DNA of 64,000 nucleotides. Source: Planktothrix rubescens CCAP 1459/22. GTDB taxonomy: Bacteria; Cyanobacteriota; Cyanobacteriia; Cyanobacteriales; Microcoleaceae. The stretch covers positions 4,545,501-4,609,500 of the forward strand of contig LR882958.1 of NCBI GenBank assembly GCA_904830895.1. Reading direction: 5' to 3'. Positions 18,622 through 28,999 of the stretch are shown here, in pieces. How positions within the stretch are numbered: the stretch's first letter is position 1; each line of letters opens with the position of its first letter. Below the pieces are notes generated by a model. The model worked only from the letters and a program-made list of their open reading frames with translations. It was not told the origin of the DNA and ran no database searches. The translations under genes and the position numbers were made by a program.

Positions 18622-19281
18622 ATGCAAGCCCGTCGTACTGCCCGTGAACTCGCTTTACTTGGAATTAGTCAACTTCCTGCGACTTCCGAGCGCCTGGAAA
18701 CTCAAGAATTACATGATGTTTTAATTGCCGCAGTTCGGACGTTGACGGCTGAAGGTCAGGAGTCCTTAGAAACGGCGGTTTCTGAACTACAACGCAGTAG
18801 CGATCGCCTTTTAGGTAGCCAAATTCGGGCAAATGATTTACAAAGTGCTAGAACAATGGTTTATGAAGCCATTGAGTTAGTTCAAGGAGCAATTAATCGT
18901 TTAAGTACCGCTATTGAATTACCGGAATTGGTACAATTAGCCAATCAACAAGAAGTCTGTAATTATGCCCTTGATATTCTGATTCAAGTTAATACCCATA
19001 AAGCTGAAATCGATCAGTTATTAACAGATGTCTTGGTCGATTGGCAATTAAACCGACTCCCTCGAATTGATCGAGATATTCTCCGCATTGCCGTTGCCGA
19101 ATTAATGTATTTAGATTTACAAGAACAAGTTGCAATTAATGAAGCTATTGAACTGGCAAAACGCTACAGTGATGAAGAAAGTTTTCGCTTTATTAACGGC
19201 GTTCTGCGTCGATTTGTCGATAAATTAAAAGCTGGGGAACAGGGAACAGGGAATAGGGAACAGGTAATGGGTAATGGGTAA
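18622..19281 (+). CDS. nusB: Transcription antitermination factor NusB
   Basis: A 219-residue protein with the NusB start [19 protein letters not shown] and the conserved C-terminal RNA-binding-fold helices ([31 protein letters not shown]). The extra N-terminal half relative to E. coli NusB is normal for cyanobacteria. The last 14 or so residues ([16 protein letters not shown]) are encoded by low-complexity GGGAACA/GGGTAAT repeats, so the natural C-terminus has been extended by an invading repeat. NusB acts in rRNA antitermination with NusE. The gene leads directly into the repeat block and then ftsY. Confidence 0.92.
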   Translation: MQARRTARELALLGISQLPATSERLETQELHDVLIAAVRTLTAEGQESLETAVSELQRSSDRLLGSQIRANDLQSARTMVYEAIELVQGAINRLSTAIELPELVQLANQQEVCNYALDILIQVNTHKAEIDQLLTDVLVDWQLNRLPRIDRDILRIAVAELMYLDLQEQVAINEAIELAKRYSDEESFRFINGVLRRFVDKLKAGEQGTGNREQVMGNG

Positions 19282-19358
19282 TGGGTAATTACGAATTACG
19301 AATTACGAATTACGAATTACGAATTACGAATTACGAATTACGAATTACGAATTATGAA
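19229..19358. repeat. Heptamer repeat block: GGGTAAT units and nine ATTACGA units
   Basis: After several GGGAACA/GGGAATA units, three GGTAATG-type units follow. Then come nine perfect ATTACGA heptamers (19288-19350) and one variant (ATTATGA). Heptanucleotide repeats of this sort resemble the STRR family known from filamentous cyanobacteria. The block starts inside nusB and supplies its stop codon (TAA at 19279). Confidence 0.85.
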
Positions 19359-19461
19359 TGGGTTTTGGGTGATATTCAGCGAGCGAGGACGCTCTCACTG
19401 CTTCTGATCCCCCTGCCTTTCTGCTCCTCCACTTTTCAATCCTTAATATTAAAAAAAAAGT

Positions 19462-21018
19462 ATGGTATTTAATTGGTTTCGTCGTCAATTTAATGAAAAA
19501 ACAGATCAAAATCAAGAACCGGAAACGGAGGTTCAATCCGAACCAGTCAAAGTAGATCAACCTACTGAAACGGCTGATAGTTCGGAAGAAAAACCTCAAA
19601 TTTCTGAGGATTATTTACAGTGGGCAAAGGCAGCTTATAAAAATATTCAGAAACAACAAGAACCGGAACCGGAAGTTGAACCGGAAGTTGAACCGGAAGT
19701 TGAACCGGAAGTTGAACAGACCGTTTTAACCCAGGAAATTCAAGAAGTAGAAACGGAAGCCGACCCCCCCAACCCCCCCTTGTCAATGGGGGGCATTACT
19801 GAACCAACAGTTGCACCCGAACTCGTTAGCGCACCTGAAACCAACCTCCCAGAGACAAAAACCCCCCCTGCTCCCCCAGAATCAACAGAACCCCTACCTT
19901 TTTGGGCAGCATCAACCACAGAACGCCAAACCCGCCTAGAACGGCTGAAAGAAACCGCCATTGAACCGGAACCCGAAGTCAGCGAAATGGCCTCTGGGGA
20001 AGCGGGAATGGTGTTTGATGAGGTCTTTATGTGGTCGGCCCAGGTCTTAGCCGATCAAGGTCGCCGTCCCGATCAAGTCGCCTTAGAAGAAATTACCTGG
20101 TTACAGAAACTCTGGAAAGCTTTAGGAAGGACACGGCGCAACTTACTCAACCAATTAAAAGCCATTGTCGGTCAAGGGCCATTAAATCAACAGGCAGTTG
20201 ATGAAATTGAGTCTATGCTATTACAGGCGGATGTCGGGGTTGCAGCCACCGATCGCGTGATTGAGGCCCTACAAAATAAACTCCGTCAAGAAGCCCTCCC
20301 CCCTGAACAAGCGATCGCCTACCTTAAACAAATATTAAGAGGAATTTTAGAAGAACCCTTTTCCCAGGGCTATCCGATTAGTTTCGCACCGGAAAAAGAT
20401 ACGCTCAATATTTGGTTAGTCACCGGAGTCAATGGGGCGGGTAAAACTACAACCATCGGCAAAATTGCCCATTTAGCTCAAAAATCCGGTTATCGTTGTT
20501 TAATCGCTGCTGGGGATACCTTTCGGGCTGCGGCCGTTGATCAGGTGAAGGTCTGGGGAGAACGGACGGGTGTGGAAGTCGTGGCGAACCCTGGAAAAAA
20601 TACCGATCCGGCGGCGGTGGTTTATGATGCCATAGAAGCGGCAATATCTCGAAATACGGAATTGTTAATTATTGATACGGCTGGTCGCTTGCAAAATAAA
20701 AAGAATTTAATGGAGGAACTCAATAAAATCCGTCGAGTCATTGATAAACGCGCTCCATCAGCTAAAATTCAATCTTTGTTAGTATTGGATTCTACCTTGG
20801 GTCAAAACGGTTTACGCCAAGCCGAAGTTTTTTCAGAAGTGGCTCAATTAAGTGGGGTAGTATTGACAAAACTCGACGGAACTGCTAAAGGTGGTGTTGC
20901 CCTAGCTATTGTCCAGCAACTTGGCTTACCGATTAGATTTATCGGAGTTGGGGAAAGTATTGAAGATTTACGCCCGTTTTCCAGCTACGAGTTTATCGAA
21001 GCCCTCCTCAGTGGCTAG
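19462..21018 (+). CDS. ftsY: Signal recognition particle receptor FtsY
   Basis: A 518-residue protein. The C-terminal NG domain (from about residue 210) has GTPase motifs GVNGAGKTTTIGKIA (G1), DTFRAAAVDQ (G2/insertion box), DTAGR (G3), TKLDG (G4) and the ending GVGESIEDLRPF. It is the membrane-docking receptor for SRP. The N-terminal 200 residues form an acidic, low-complexity A domain with four 12-bp repeats encoding EPEV (about 19666-19716). An in-frame C-rich patch encodes DPPNPPLSMGG (about residue 102). The A domain is normally variable, so both insertions are probably tolerated. Confidence 0.95.
   Translation: MVFNWFRRQFNEKTDQNQEPETEVQSEPVKVDQPTETADSSEEKPQISEDYLQWAKAAYKNIQKQQEPEPEVEPEVEPEVEPEVEQTVLTQEIQEVETEADPPNPPLSMGGITEPTVAPELVSAPETNLPETKTPPAPPESTEPLPFWAASTTERQTRLERLKETAIEPEPEVSEMASGEAGMVFDEVFMWSAQVLADQGRRPDQVALEEITWLQKLWKALGRTRRNLLNQLKAIVGQGPLNQQAVDEIESMLLQADVGVAATDRVIEALQNKLRQEALPPEQAIAYLKQILRGILEEPFSQGYPISFAPEKDTLNIWLVTGVNGAGKTTTIGKIAHLAQKSGYRCLIAAGDTFRAAAVDQVKVWGERTGVEVVANPGKNTDPAAVVYDAIEAAISRNTELLIIDTAGRLQNKKNLMEELNKIRRVIDKRAPSAKIQSLLVLDSTLGQNGLRQAEVFSEVAQLSGVVLTKLDGTAKGGVALAIVQQLGLPIRFIGVGESIEDLRPFSSYEFIEALLSG
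19762..19796. repeat. C-rich palindromic repeat inside ftsY
   Basis: Two C7-8 runs separated by AA are followed by TTGTCAATGGGGGGCA, which can fold back on the C tract. It matches the C/G-rich family at 16375-16484 and is read in frame in the acidic N-terminal domain of FtsY. Confidence 0.5.
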
Positions 21019-21024
21019 TTTAAT

Positions 21025-21150
21025 AATTACAAATTACGAATTACGAATTACGAGACAATTAGCTAACTCCTAATTTATTAATCCATTAACTCCTAATTTA
21101 TTAATTCGTAATTCGTAATTGACAATTCGTAATTGATAATTCGTATATTT
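21025..21150. repeat. AT-rich inverted heptamer repeats after ftsY
   Basis: ATTACGAATTACGA units (about 21032-21050) are followed by inverted TCGTAATTCGTAATT units (about 21105-21145), with TCCTAATTTATTA repeats between them. The RNA could form a long hairpin between ftsY and the phosphatase gene. It belongs to the same heptamer family as 19288-19350. Its role as a terminator is only a possibility, as there is no clear U tract. Confidence 0.55.
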
Positions 21151-21167
21151 ATCCCGTGAGGTTTTAG

Positions 21168-22640
21168 ATGACAGCCTTGCCCCTCCCTAAACGCTCCGAT
21201 CAATTTGCTGACTCGATTACGGGTTCTGCAACACCGGAAACGACGCCAGTTTTTGCCCTCAAGGAAATGGTGGCGCGTTTGCATCGAGAACAGCAAAACG
21301 TGAACGAGTTGTTAAGTTCCTTGGGGTATGCCCTGCGTAGCTTCAACAACCTGAATCAATTTTTAGAGTTAACTCCCTTAGTTGCTAGTCGGGTGACGGA
21401 TTCTGATGGGGGAGCTTTAGTATTATTTAAACCTAATGGACAAGTTCGGTTTCAACGGCTCCATTGTCAGGAAGGACGTCAATGTCAGGATATTCGGCAA
21501 GCGATCGAAGCCGTAACCCGACAAATTACCTCGCTCTCATCTACAGGAAGGTTAGAAGACTTATCGGAATCGGCATTACAAACCTATACGGCAAATTTAG
21601 ATTATCAAGTTAGTCGCTATCTTGGCCCCGAGGTGCAGTTATTCGGGACACCGATTTTGGTGAATAATATCGAGCGCGGACGGTTATATGTTTTTAGTCA
21701 TGATGTTAATTATGTTTGGACACCAACCCGTCAGAAATTAATCCGTTTAGTTGCTGATCAAACGGCCGTTGCTATTGCCAATGATGAGTTAGCAACTTCC
21801 CTACGGGAGAAGGAACGTTTAGATCGAGAATTAGAAATTGGGGCGGAAATTCAGTTACAATTATTGCCTCGAAAATGCCCAACTATTCCGGGTTTAGATA
21901 TTGCCGCCAAATGTCAAACGGCGAACCGAGTGGGGGGGGATTATTATGATTTTATTCCCTCTAATTTTGACAAACGGGGTGATTATCTTTCTGTCTATAC
22001 TGATGAACGCTGGAGTATTGTCATCGGCGATGTCATGGGTAAGGGAGTTCCGGCGGGTTTGATTATGACTATGACCAGAGGAATGTTGCGGGCTGAGGTA
22101 TTAAACCGCCATTCTCCTTCCTTGATTTTGGGGCATTTGAATCAAGTTATGTATGCGGACTTGGAAAATTCTAGCCGCTTTGTTACCTTGTTTTATTCGG
22201 AATATGATCCGGCGACTCGAATGTTGTCCTATAGTAATGCGGCTCATCATCCCCCGTTATTATGGCAGATTGCAACTAATAATATTATCAGGTTGGATAC
22301 TTTGGGAATGTTGATTGGATTAGATGCGAATAGTCGCTATTATGAAGATAAAATCCAACTTTATCCGGGGGATACAATTATTTATTATACCGATGGATTT
22401 ACGGATGCGATGAATCAACGAGGCGATCGCTTCGATGAGGAAAATCTTAGCCAAGCATTCCATTGGGCGTGTCAGAATTGTAGAAATCCCCAAGCAATTC
22501 TGGATTATTTGTTTGAACAAGTTCAACAATTTATTGGTGCAGAAAACCGGAATGGGGATGATATGACCCTCGTAGTGTTGCAAGTTCAATTGAGCAATGG
22601 AGGCGATAATGATGATTGTTTTGATGCTGAATCCTCTTGA
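21168..22640 (+). CDS. GAF domain-containing PP2C/SpoIIE-type serine phosphatase (RsbU-like)
   Basis: A 490-residue protein. Residues about 50-220 look like a GAF sensor domain. A short coiled coil (LREKERLDRELEIGAEIQLQ) leads into a SpoIIE phosphatase domain with GGDYYDF, VIGDVMGKGVPAGLIM, YTDGFTDAMNQRGDRF and NGDDMTLVVLQ, the metal-binding Asp motifs. Such enzymes dephosphorylate anti-sigma antagonists or STAS proteins in partner-switching pathways. No antagonist or anti-sigma gene is adjacent, so the target is unknown. A GAGG motif precedes the ATG. The 3' end overlaps the start of the next small gene. Confidence 0.9.
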   Translation: MTALPLPKRSDQFADSITGSATPETTPVFALKEMVARLHREQQNVNELLSSLGYALRSFNNLNQFLELTPLVASRVTDSDGGALVLFKPNGQVRFQRLHCQEGRQCQDIRQAIEAVTRQITSLSSTGRLEDLSESALQTYTANLDYQVSRYLGPEVQLFGTPILVNNIERGRLYVFSHDVNYVWTPTRQKLIRLVADQTAVAIANDELATSLREKERLDRELEIGAEIQLQLLPRKCPTIPGLDIAAKCQTANRVGGDYYDFIPSNFDKRGDYLSVYTDERWSIVIGDVMGKGVPAGLIMTMTRGMLRAEVLNRHSPSLILGHLNQVMYADLENSSRFVTLFYSEYDPATRMLSYSNAAHHPPLLWQIATNNIIRLDTLGMLIGLDANSRYYEDKIQLYPGDTIIYYTDGFTDAMNQRGDRFDEENLSQAFHWACQNCRNPQAILDYLFEQVQQFIGAENRNGDDMTLVVLQVQLSNGGDNDDCFDAESS

Positions 22641-22827
22641 TGGGTTTAATATCCTTGATCACGGTTTAAATTTGTTCGCTCACGGAACAATTTTAGCTCA
22701 ACAAGTGAATGTAGATATTGTTGGCGATTTCGTCAGAACGTGGAACCATATCGTTAAAAGCGGGCAAATTTGGGCATTTTTTGCTGGTGTTTTTGCGGGA
22801 TGGGCAATTAGAAGTTTGTTACCCTAA
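22609..22827 (+). CDS. Small hypothetical membrane protein
   Basis: Seventy-two residues from the ATG at 22609, chosen because GGAGG lies 6 nt upstream, inside the 3' end of the phosphatase gene. The sequence has a moderately hydrophobic N-terminus and a clear C-terminal membrane helix (IWAFFAGVFAGWAIRSLLP). The overlap with the phosphatase gene suggests translational coupling. I do not recognise a family. Its reality rests on the ribosome-binding site, the overlap and the tail-anchor-like composition. Confidence 0.6.
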   Translation: MMIVLMLNPLDGFNILDHGLNLFAHGTILAQQVNVDIVGDFVRTWNHIVKSGQIWAFFAGVFAGWAIRSLLP

Positions 22828-22888
22828 ATTGTAGAGTGAGAAATGTTTGGGGGAGTCGTAGCGATCGCCTTTTGTTTGCTAGACTGGG

Positions 22889-22923
22889 GGCGATCGCGCA
22901 CTTAGAAATTAGGTGCGATCGCC
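22889..22923. repeat. HIP1-containing hairpin between convergent genes
   Basis: GGCGATCGCGCAC pairs with GTGCGATCGCC across an AT-rich loop. A third GCGATCGC lies at 22861-22868, giving three HIP1 octamers in 62 bp. It sits between the convergent small membrane gene and RTX gene. There is no U tract, so it is not called a terminator. Confidence 0.6.
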
Positions 22924-22951
22924 ATTACAAAGTGTTAACTTTCCAGACAAT

Positions 22952-25861
22952 TTATATAGAAATAACTTGAAACTGATTAGACGAAATTAAATTAATATCA
23001 ATCCCATTTAATCGAGCTAATTCTTCTCCGGTATTGGTTAAACTAATAATAGCGGTATTTCCCTGTTGATTTAGGGTAAGTTGATCGAAGGTTAATTCTT
23101 TACTGAGTCCTAGGGAATCTAACTCTGGATTAAAGTCAAGAATTAAGTCACTTCCGCTATTAATTGATAGTACAAATATATCTTGACCTGCTCCTCCAAT
23201 TAAGGTATCATTCCCGGTATCTCCCCATAACAGATCATTCCCAATTCCTCCTATTAAAGAATCATCTCCACTTCCTCCATAAAGGGTATCATTTCCAGCA
23301 CATCCATCTAAAATATCCGTACCCTCATTCCCGAATAGCAAATCTTGATCATCTCCTCCACAAATACTGTCATCTCCAATATCTCCAAATAGAATATCTG
23401 CACCCTGTTCACCTTTGAGAATATCCTGACCTTGACCTCCAAATAAACTATCATCTCCCGACCCACCATCGAGAAAATCATCTTCTGAATTTCCGAATAA
23501 AATATCGTTCCCTTCTCCACCCATTAAGATATCATTTCCTAAGTTTCCAAATAGCAAATCGTCGCCTTCATCCCCTTGTAATGTATCATTCTCTTTGCCA
23601 CCATAAAGGCTATCATTCCCCAAATTTCCCTGGATAAAATCATTATTGCGATCGCCAAATAGCAAATCATTATCTTCATTTCCGTCTAAAATATCATCGT
23701 CTTCTCCCCCATATTGGGTATCGTTTCCTAACCCTCCTCGGAGAATATCTGCTCCTTGATTTCCGAATAATAAATCATTGCCATTTTCGCCATTTAAGTT
23801 ATCTACTCCCGCCTTTCCTGTGAGGGTATCATCACCTTCAAAACCCGTGATTTGATCATTAAAATTACTTCCAATTAAGTTATCATTTCCTGCTTGACCA
23901 TCAAAGGTTTGTTCGACAGGATTTTGTGTTTTTAATGGGTCTATATTGGGCGTAGGAAATTGATCACACAGACATTTATCTTCACCAACAGGACTCGGTG
24001 TTGGAATTGGAGTTGGAGTTGGTGTTGGTGTTGGACTTGGTGTTGGTGCGGGACTTGGTGCGGGAGTTGGACTTGGACTTGGTGCGGGAGTTGGACTTGG
24101 TGTTGGTGCGGGGGTTGGACTTGGAGTCGCAGTCGGACTTGGTGTTGGACTTGGTGTTGGACTTGGGGTTGGAGTCGGAGTCGGACTTGGTGTTGGACTT
24201 GGTGTTGGACTCAGAGTTGGTGTGGGAGTTGGAGTCGGAGTTGTAATTGGAGTCGGTGCGGGGGTTACAACTGAAAACTCATAAGCACCACTATCAATAA
24301 TTGCTGTACCATTTTGATCGCCATCTGTTGGGCGAGGTTGACCGAGTTGATCCGTTGTGGGTGAATTATTGTTATTTCCCGTATCAATAGCGGGACTTCC
24401 TGTTAACAACGGATGAATTAACATCCCATTAACTGTTTGCAAATTTCCCAATAAAGCATCAGCAACTAATTTAATATTAGGAGTTGCTTTAGTATCATTG
24501 GGGTTTAATTCATTGGTTTGAATATTACCGCCACCATCATTATACACAGTTCCGGTATGGTGTTTAACGTTCCAAGTATTTCCCCCATTATTAGCAACAT
24601 TTTTGGATAAAATTGTATTTGTTAAGGTAACATTTGTACCGCCTCCCCAAAATCCACCTCCTTGAAATCCGGCATAATTATTGGCAATTGTTGTATTAAT
24701 AATATTAGTCAAATTAGTACCATTGGCGAGGGTCATTGCACCTCCTAAACCACTATTTCCGTCGGTAGATTCAGATCGATTTCCTGAAAAAGTGCTATTT
24801 GTAATGGTAGTAGGAGAGGTTTCACCCACCCATAAACCACCTCCTTGACTATAGGCTCGATTATTAGCAAATGTTGTATTATTTAGGGTTAATTCAGCAT
24901 TTCCAGAACGTATTCCTCCTCCTAAAGAATCGCCTTTATTATTGGTTTGAATTATATTATTAATAATCGTGCTATTTTCTACAATAATTTTATCGGGAGG
25001 ATAGGCAAATAGAAATAATCCTCCCCCCTGTCCAGAACCCGTATTTCCATCAAATACGGAGTTATTAATTCTAATAATTCCACCTATTGCTCCTGGTGTA
25101 GCATTGGCTCCAGAGGCGTTTGCGCCATCGGTATAAATGGCTCCACCTGCGCCGTGATAGTTACTTGAACCATTTGCAACTGTACCGCCTGGAACAGAAG
25201 TATTGTTAATAAATTTGGAATTATCAACAGTTAAATTACCCAATAAATGATTAATTGCACCGCCATTTATTCCTTTATTATTGGTGAATTGACTATTAGT
25301 AACTGAGAGAGAACCTGCGCTTTTTGTTGCGATCGCACCTCCCCCCCTTTCACTCCCGCCTAATGTGCCATCATTATTATTAAATTTGCTATTAATAACA
25401 ACCGTATTACTCTTAAATCCAGTATAGATTCCACCTCCAAATTGAGCGATATTATTATTGATTTCACTATCTTCTAAAGTCAGGTTGGTTGAACCTTGCA
25501 TCCGAATTCCACCCCCCGCACCCGCTTCATCAATTCCCTGAGCTTTTCCATTAGTGATAATCAGGTTTTTTAGGTTTATATTAGTAGGTTGAAATTGAGG
25601 ACTAACCTGGAGTTCAAAGACGCGAAATTGATTGTCTCCGCTAATAGTAATTTTACTAGGAGTTACACCTGAAATAAGTCCATCAACGGTAATACTTTGA
25701 TTGATATTTAATTGACCACTGGTGAGTAAAATAGTCGGGTTAGGTTGATTAGCTAAACTAGAATCAAATTGGATTATATCTCCAGATTGAGCTAGGGCGA
25801 TCGCTTCTCTTAAAGAACCAATCCCATTATCATTTAAGTTAGTAACAATCAAGTTTGCCAT
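22952..25861 (-). CDS. RTX-repeat protein with beta-helix (choice-of-anchor Q) domain and Pro-Thr-Ser linker
   Basis: A 969-residue protein. Residues about 1-490 form a predicted right-handed beta-helix with recurrent T(I/T)ANN, GGG(I/L) and N(S/T)TI motifs (start [20 protein letters not shown]). A choice-of-anchor Q-like segment ([16 protein letters not shown]) ends near residue 530. [11 protein letters not shown] linker follows at about 535-640. About 25 hemolysin-type calcium-binding repeats follow at 660-900 ([17 protein letters not shown] pattern). There is no Sec signal peptide; RTX proteins are usually exported by type I systems using a C-terminal signal. A surface or extracellular role is likely. 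It is a paralogue of the next upstream gene. Confidence 0.85.
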   Translation of the reverse strand: MANLIVTNLNDNGIGSLREAIALAQSGDIIQFDSSLANQPNPTILLTSGQLNINQSITVDGLISGVTPSKITISGDNQFRVFELQVSPQFQPTNINLKNLIITNGKAQGIDEAGAGGGIRMQGSTNLTLEDSEINNNIAQFGGGIYTGFKSNTVVINSKFNNNDGTLGGSERGGGAIATKSAGSLSVTNSQFTNNKGINGGAINHLLGNLTVDNSKFINNTSVPGGTVANGSSNYHGAGGAIYTDGANASGANATPGAIGGIIRINNSVFDGNTGSGQGGGLFLFAYPPDKIIVENSTIINNIIQTNNKGDSLGGGIRSGNAELTLNNTTFANNRAYSQGGGLWVGETSPTTITNSTFSGNRSESTDGNSGLGGAMTLANGTNLTNIINTTIANNYAGFQGGGFWGGGTNVTLTNTILSKNVANNGGNTWNVKHHTGTVYNDGGGNIQTNELNPNDTKATPNIKLVADALLGNLQTVNGMLIHPLLTGSPAIDTGNNNNSPTTDQLGQPRPTDGDQNGTAIIDSGAYEFSVVTPAPTPITTPTPTPTPTLSPTPSPTPSPTPTPTPSPTPSPTPSPTATPSPTPAPTPSPTPAPSPSPTPAPSPAPTPSPTPTPTPTPIPTPSPVGEDKCLCDQFPTPNIDPLKTQNPVEQTFDGQAGNDNLIGSNFNDQITGFEGDDTLTGKAGVDNLNGENGNDLLFGNQGADILRGGLGNDTQYGGEDDDILDGNEDNDLLFGDRNNDFIQGNLGNDSLYGGKENDTLQGDEGDDLLFGNLGNDILMGGEGNDILFGNSEDDFLDGGSGDDSLFGGQGQDILKGEQGADILFGDIGDDSICGGDDQDLLFGNEGTDILDGCAGNDTLYGGSGDDSLIGGIGNDLLWGDTGNDTLIGGAGQDIFVLSINSGSDLILDFNPELDSLGLSKELTFDQLTLNQQGNTAIISLTNTGEELARLNGIDINLISSNQFQVISI

Positions 25862-25955
25862 TTTATTTCATCCTCAATTTATAAAATTTTTATAATATTT
25901 TATCCTTCAAAATAGTTCAAAAAATTGGTTTATATTTTGAAGGATGAATTTAGTA

Positions 25956-28907
25956 TTAATTAGGATTAAAAGCCAAACTAATAAAATCTTCAGAAGTCAG
26001 TAAATTAGGATTAAATCCTTTTAAAGTAGCTAAAACTTCTCCCGTACTTGAAACTTGAATTAAGGTGTTATTGTCAACGAGAGTAAACTGCAATTTTTCA
26101 AAGGTTAATCCTCCTGTTAAACCGATAAAATCTTCTCCATCGGTAAAGTCATCAATCCAATTACTACCTTGATTTTCTCCTAAAACAAAAGTATCTTGTC
26201 CTTTCCCTCCCCATAATAAATCATCTCCCAAATCTCCACTAATAAAATCATCTCCATCTCCTCCTAAAAGGGTGTCATTTCCTTGACCACCATAGAGAGT
26301 ATCATTACCCGTTCTTCCCTTTAAGAAATCATCCCCTAAATTACCAAAGATTAGGTCATTATCTTCCCCTCCACAAATCGTGTCATTATCCTGTCCTCCA
26401 TATATCGTATCGTTTCCAGATCCTCCTTGTAATAAATCATCTCCTTGATTTCCAAATAAAATATCGTTGTCTTCATTCCCAACTAAAGTATCATTTCCTA
26501 AATCTCCAAAAAGAGTATCTTCACCTTGATTTCCCCAAACCAAATCATTCCCTTGACCGCCATAAATAATGTCATTTTCATTTCCTCCTTGAAGGTTATC
26601 GTTTCCTAAATTTCCCCAAATAATATCCTGACTATCTTCGCCTAAAACAAAGTCATTACCCTGTCCTCCGTAAATACTATCATTTCCCAAATCTCCGGTG
26701 ATATAATCATCTCCTTGATTTCCAAATAAAATATCATTTCCAAACCCGCCATCTAAATTGTCATTTTCTTCTAAACCATAGAGAATATCATTAGTATCTC
26801 GACCTAAAATTCCATCTGCTTCAGGTGTCCCTAACCCATTCGTTTGTTCGGGGTCAAAAATAGTATTGACAACGATATTTTTAGCAGGTGTAATATTAGG
26901 AATATCGATACATTGATCTTGTAGTTCAAGTCCGCTCGTTCCCCCTGGTGCTGGAGTCGGTGTGGGAGTTGGAGTTGGTGCTGGAGTTGGACTCGGAGTT
27001 GGAATCGGAGTCGTTACGGGAGTTGGAATCGGAGTTGGTGTGGGAGTTGGTGTCGGACTCGGACTCGGAGTTGGTGTGGGAGTTGGAGTCGGAGTTGGAC
27101 TCGGAGTTGGTGTTGGAGTTGGAGTTGGTGTTGGAGTTGGTGTGGGAGTTGGTGTGGGAGTTGGAGTCGGAGTTGGACTCGGAGTTGGACTCGGAGTTGG
27201 TGTCGGACTCGGAGTTGGTGTCGGACTCGGAGTTGGTGTCGGACTCGGAGTTGGTGTCGGACTCGGAGTTGGTGTTGGACTCGGAGTTGGTGTCGGACTC
27301 GGAGTTGGAGTTGGTGTTGGTGTGGGAGTTACCACTGAAAACTCATAAGCACCAATATCAATAATTGCTGTACCATTTTGATCACCATCAATAGGGCGAG
27401 GCTGACCGAGTTGATCCGTTGTGGGTGAATTATTACTACTTCCCGTATCAATAGCGGGACTTCCTGTTAATAACGGATGAATTAATACCCCATTAATGGT
27501 TTGTAAATCTCCTAATAAAGCATCAGCAACTAACTGAATATTAGCAGTTGCTTTAATATCATTCGGGTTTAATTCCGTCGTTTGAATGTTTCCCCCACCA
27601 TTGTTAAGTTGAGCGGTAACGTGATGGTTTGTATTCCAAGTATTTCCGCCATTAAATGCTTTATTTTTAGATAAAAGTGTATTAGTTAAGGTAACATTTG
27701 TTCCTCCAGACGATATTCCTCCACCTAAAAAACCTGCATAATTATTAGCAATTGTTGTATTAATAATACTGGTGGGAGTTGTCCCATTAGCCAGAGTAAT
27801 TCCTCCTCCAGATCCCCCTTTTCCATCTACAGATTCAGCCCTATTTCCTGAAATGGTACTATTAATAATAGTCATCGGAACCTGTTCCCCAACCCACAAA
27901 CCACCGCCTTGAATCAAGGCTTTATTATTGGCAATGGTTGTATTTTCAAGGGTGAATTGCCCATTATTTCCCGGTCTAATCCCTCCTCCATAACTATCAC
28001 CTTTATTGTTAAAAATAACACTATTATTAGTAATCGTGCTATTTTGAACAATCATTTTATCGGGAGAGTAACCATATAAATATAACCCCCCCGCTTGTCC
28101 GGCTGCGGTATTCCCATCAAATACAGAATTATTAATCTGAATTGTTCTTAATGTTCCTTCCGACTTAGCTCCATCGGCAAAAATTGCACCCCCATAACCA
28201 TTAGAAATATTAGCGCCAAGATTGATATTTGCCCCGGGGACAGAAGTATTATTAATAAACTTAGTATTCTGAACATTTAAGTCGCAAATTACACTATAAA
28301 TAGCTCCGCCATTAATACCTTTATTATTGGTAAATTCACTATCAATAACCGTCAGATTCGTTTGGCTATCAGTGGAAATTGCCCCGCCACCTCGTTCACT
28401 TCCTCCCGGTGTTCCATCATTAGTATTAAATTTACTATTAATAATGGTTGTACTGGTTCTATACCCAGCAAAAAGACCACCTCCATACTGAGCTATATTA
28501 TTATTAACCTGACTATTTTCTAAGGTTAAAGTGTTTAATGTTTTAACTCTAACTCCTCCCCCTGCACCCTCTTGAGCAATACCTTGGGCATTACCATTGA
28601 CAATAATTAGGTTTTTAAGAGTTGTATTTGTGGGTTGAGATTGAGCATCAGCTTGAATTTCTAAGACGCGAAATTGATTTTCACCACTAATGGTAATTGG
28701 AGTTGGAACTGTACCTGGAATCAGTCCATCAATAGTAATACTTTTATTGATATTTAATTGACTACTGGTGAGTTTTATGGTAGGATTAGTTAAACTTGCT
28801 AAACTTGGATCAAATTGGATAATATCTCCGGGTTGAGATAGAGCGATCGCATCTCTTAGAGAACCCGCTCCATTATCATTTAAGTTTGTAACAATTACGG
28901 CAGCCAT
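25956..28907 (-). CDS. RTX-repeat protein with beta-helix (choice-of-anchor Q) domain, paralogue with longer Pro-Thr-Ser linker
   Basis: A 983-residue protein with the same order of parts as its neighbour: a beta-helix from [20 protein letters not shown] to about residue 490, SPAIDTG and IIDIGAYEF, a linker, then RTX repeats ([17 protein letters not shown] type) and a similar C-terminal tail ([19 protein letters not shown]). The linker, encoded at about 26940-27330, is longer and more regular, built mainly of PTPTPSPT units. High similarity in the N-terminal domain, including whole identical motifs, indicates a tandem duplication. The 95-bp gap between the genes has no clear terminator, so they may be co-transcribed. 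Confidence 0.85.
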   Translation of the reverse strand: MAAVIVTNLNDNGAGSLRDAIALSQPGDIIQFDPSLASLTNPTIKLTSSQLNINKSITIDGLIPGTVPTPITISGENQFRVLEIQADAQSQPTNTTLKNLIIVNGNAQGIAQEGAGGGVRVKTLNTLTLENSQVNNNIAQYGGGLFAGYRTSTTIINSKFNTNDGTPGGSERGGGAISTDSQTNLTVIDSEFTNNKGINGGAIYSVICDLNVQNTKFINNTSVPGANINLGANISNGYGGAIFADGAKSEGTLRTIQINNSVFDGNTAAGQAGGLYLYGYSPDKMIVQNSTITNNSVIFNNKGDSYGGGIRPGNNGQFTLENTTIANNKALIQGGGLWVGEQVPMTIINSTISGNRAESVDGKGGSGGGITLANGTTPTSIINTTIANNYAGFLGGGISSGGTNVTLTNTLLSKNKAFNGGNTWNTNHHVTAQLNNGGGNIQTTELNPNDIKATANIQLVADALLGDLQTINGVLIHPLLTGSPAIDTGSSNNSPTTDQLGQPRPIDGDQNGTAIIDIGAYEFSVVTPTPTPTPTPSPTPTPSPTPTPSPTPTPSPTPTPSPTPTPSPTPTPSPTPSPTPTPTPTPTPTPTPTPTPTPTPTPSPTPTPTPTPTPSPSPTPTPTPTPIPTPVTTPIPTPSPTPAPTPTPTPTPAPGGTSGLELQDQCIDIPNITPAKNIVVNTIFDPEQTNGLGTPEADGILGRDTNDILYGLEENDNLDGGFGNDILFGNQGDDYITGDLGNDSIYGGQGNDFVLGEDSQDIIWGNLGNDNLQGGNENDIIYGGQGNDLVWGNQGEDTLFGDLGNDTLVGNEDNDILFGNQGDDLLQGGSGNDTIYGGQDNDTICGGEDNDLIFGNLGDDFLKGRTGNDTLYGGQGNDTLLGGDGDDFISGDLGDDLLWGGKGQDTFVLGENQGSNWIDDFTDGEDFIGLTGGLTFEKLQFTLVDNNTLIQVSSTGEVLATLKGFNPNLLTSEDFISLAFNPN
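26945..27335. repeat. Tandem repeat encoding the (PT/PS)n linker
   Basis: Hexamer-based units such as GGAGTTGGTGTC and GGACTCGGAGTT (plus strand) are repeated for about 390 bp. The equivalent stretch in the paralogue spans about 23990-24260. Near-perfect copies are a likely site of length change by slippage. Open frames on the plus strand across this region are antisense shadows. Confidence 0.85.
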
Positions 28908-28970
28908 TACGAGTTATTCCTAATTTTAGGTATAATTTCCAGACAATTATCTTTTCAATCACAGTTCATA

Positions 28971-28999
28971 AATATCCGGTTATCTAGGATATTTTTTTT
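28971..28999 (+). terminator. Plus-strand terminator-like hairpin upstream of the RTX gene
   Basis: AATATCC (28971-28977) pairs with GGATATT (28987-28993), followed by a T8 run. No plus-strand gene precedes it. A TATAAT lies at 28931 but its -35 is poor. It could end a short transcript divergent from the RTX gene or shield that gene from antisense read-through. Confidence 0.4.

Noticed and set aside
19288-19350. Regular repeats as a possible CRISPR array
   Set aside because: The units are 7-bp tandem repeats without spacers; no cas genes are near.
23960-24274. Plus-strand Trp/Cys/Ser-rich open frame
   Set aside because: Antisense shadow of the linker in the other RTX gene.
26948-27364. Two long plus-strand open frames (Glu/Leu- and Gly/Val-repeat proteins)
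   Set aside because: They are antisense readings of the tandem repeat encoding the Pro-Thr-Ser linker; the minus-strand frame has the clear domains.
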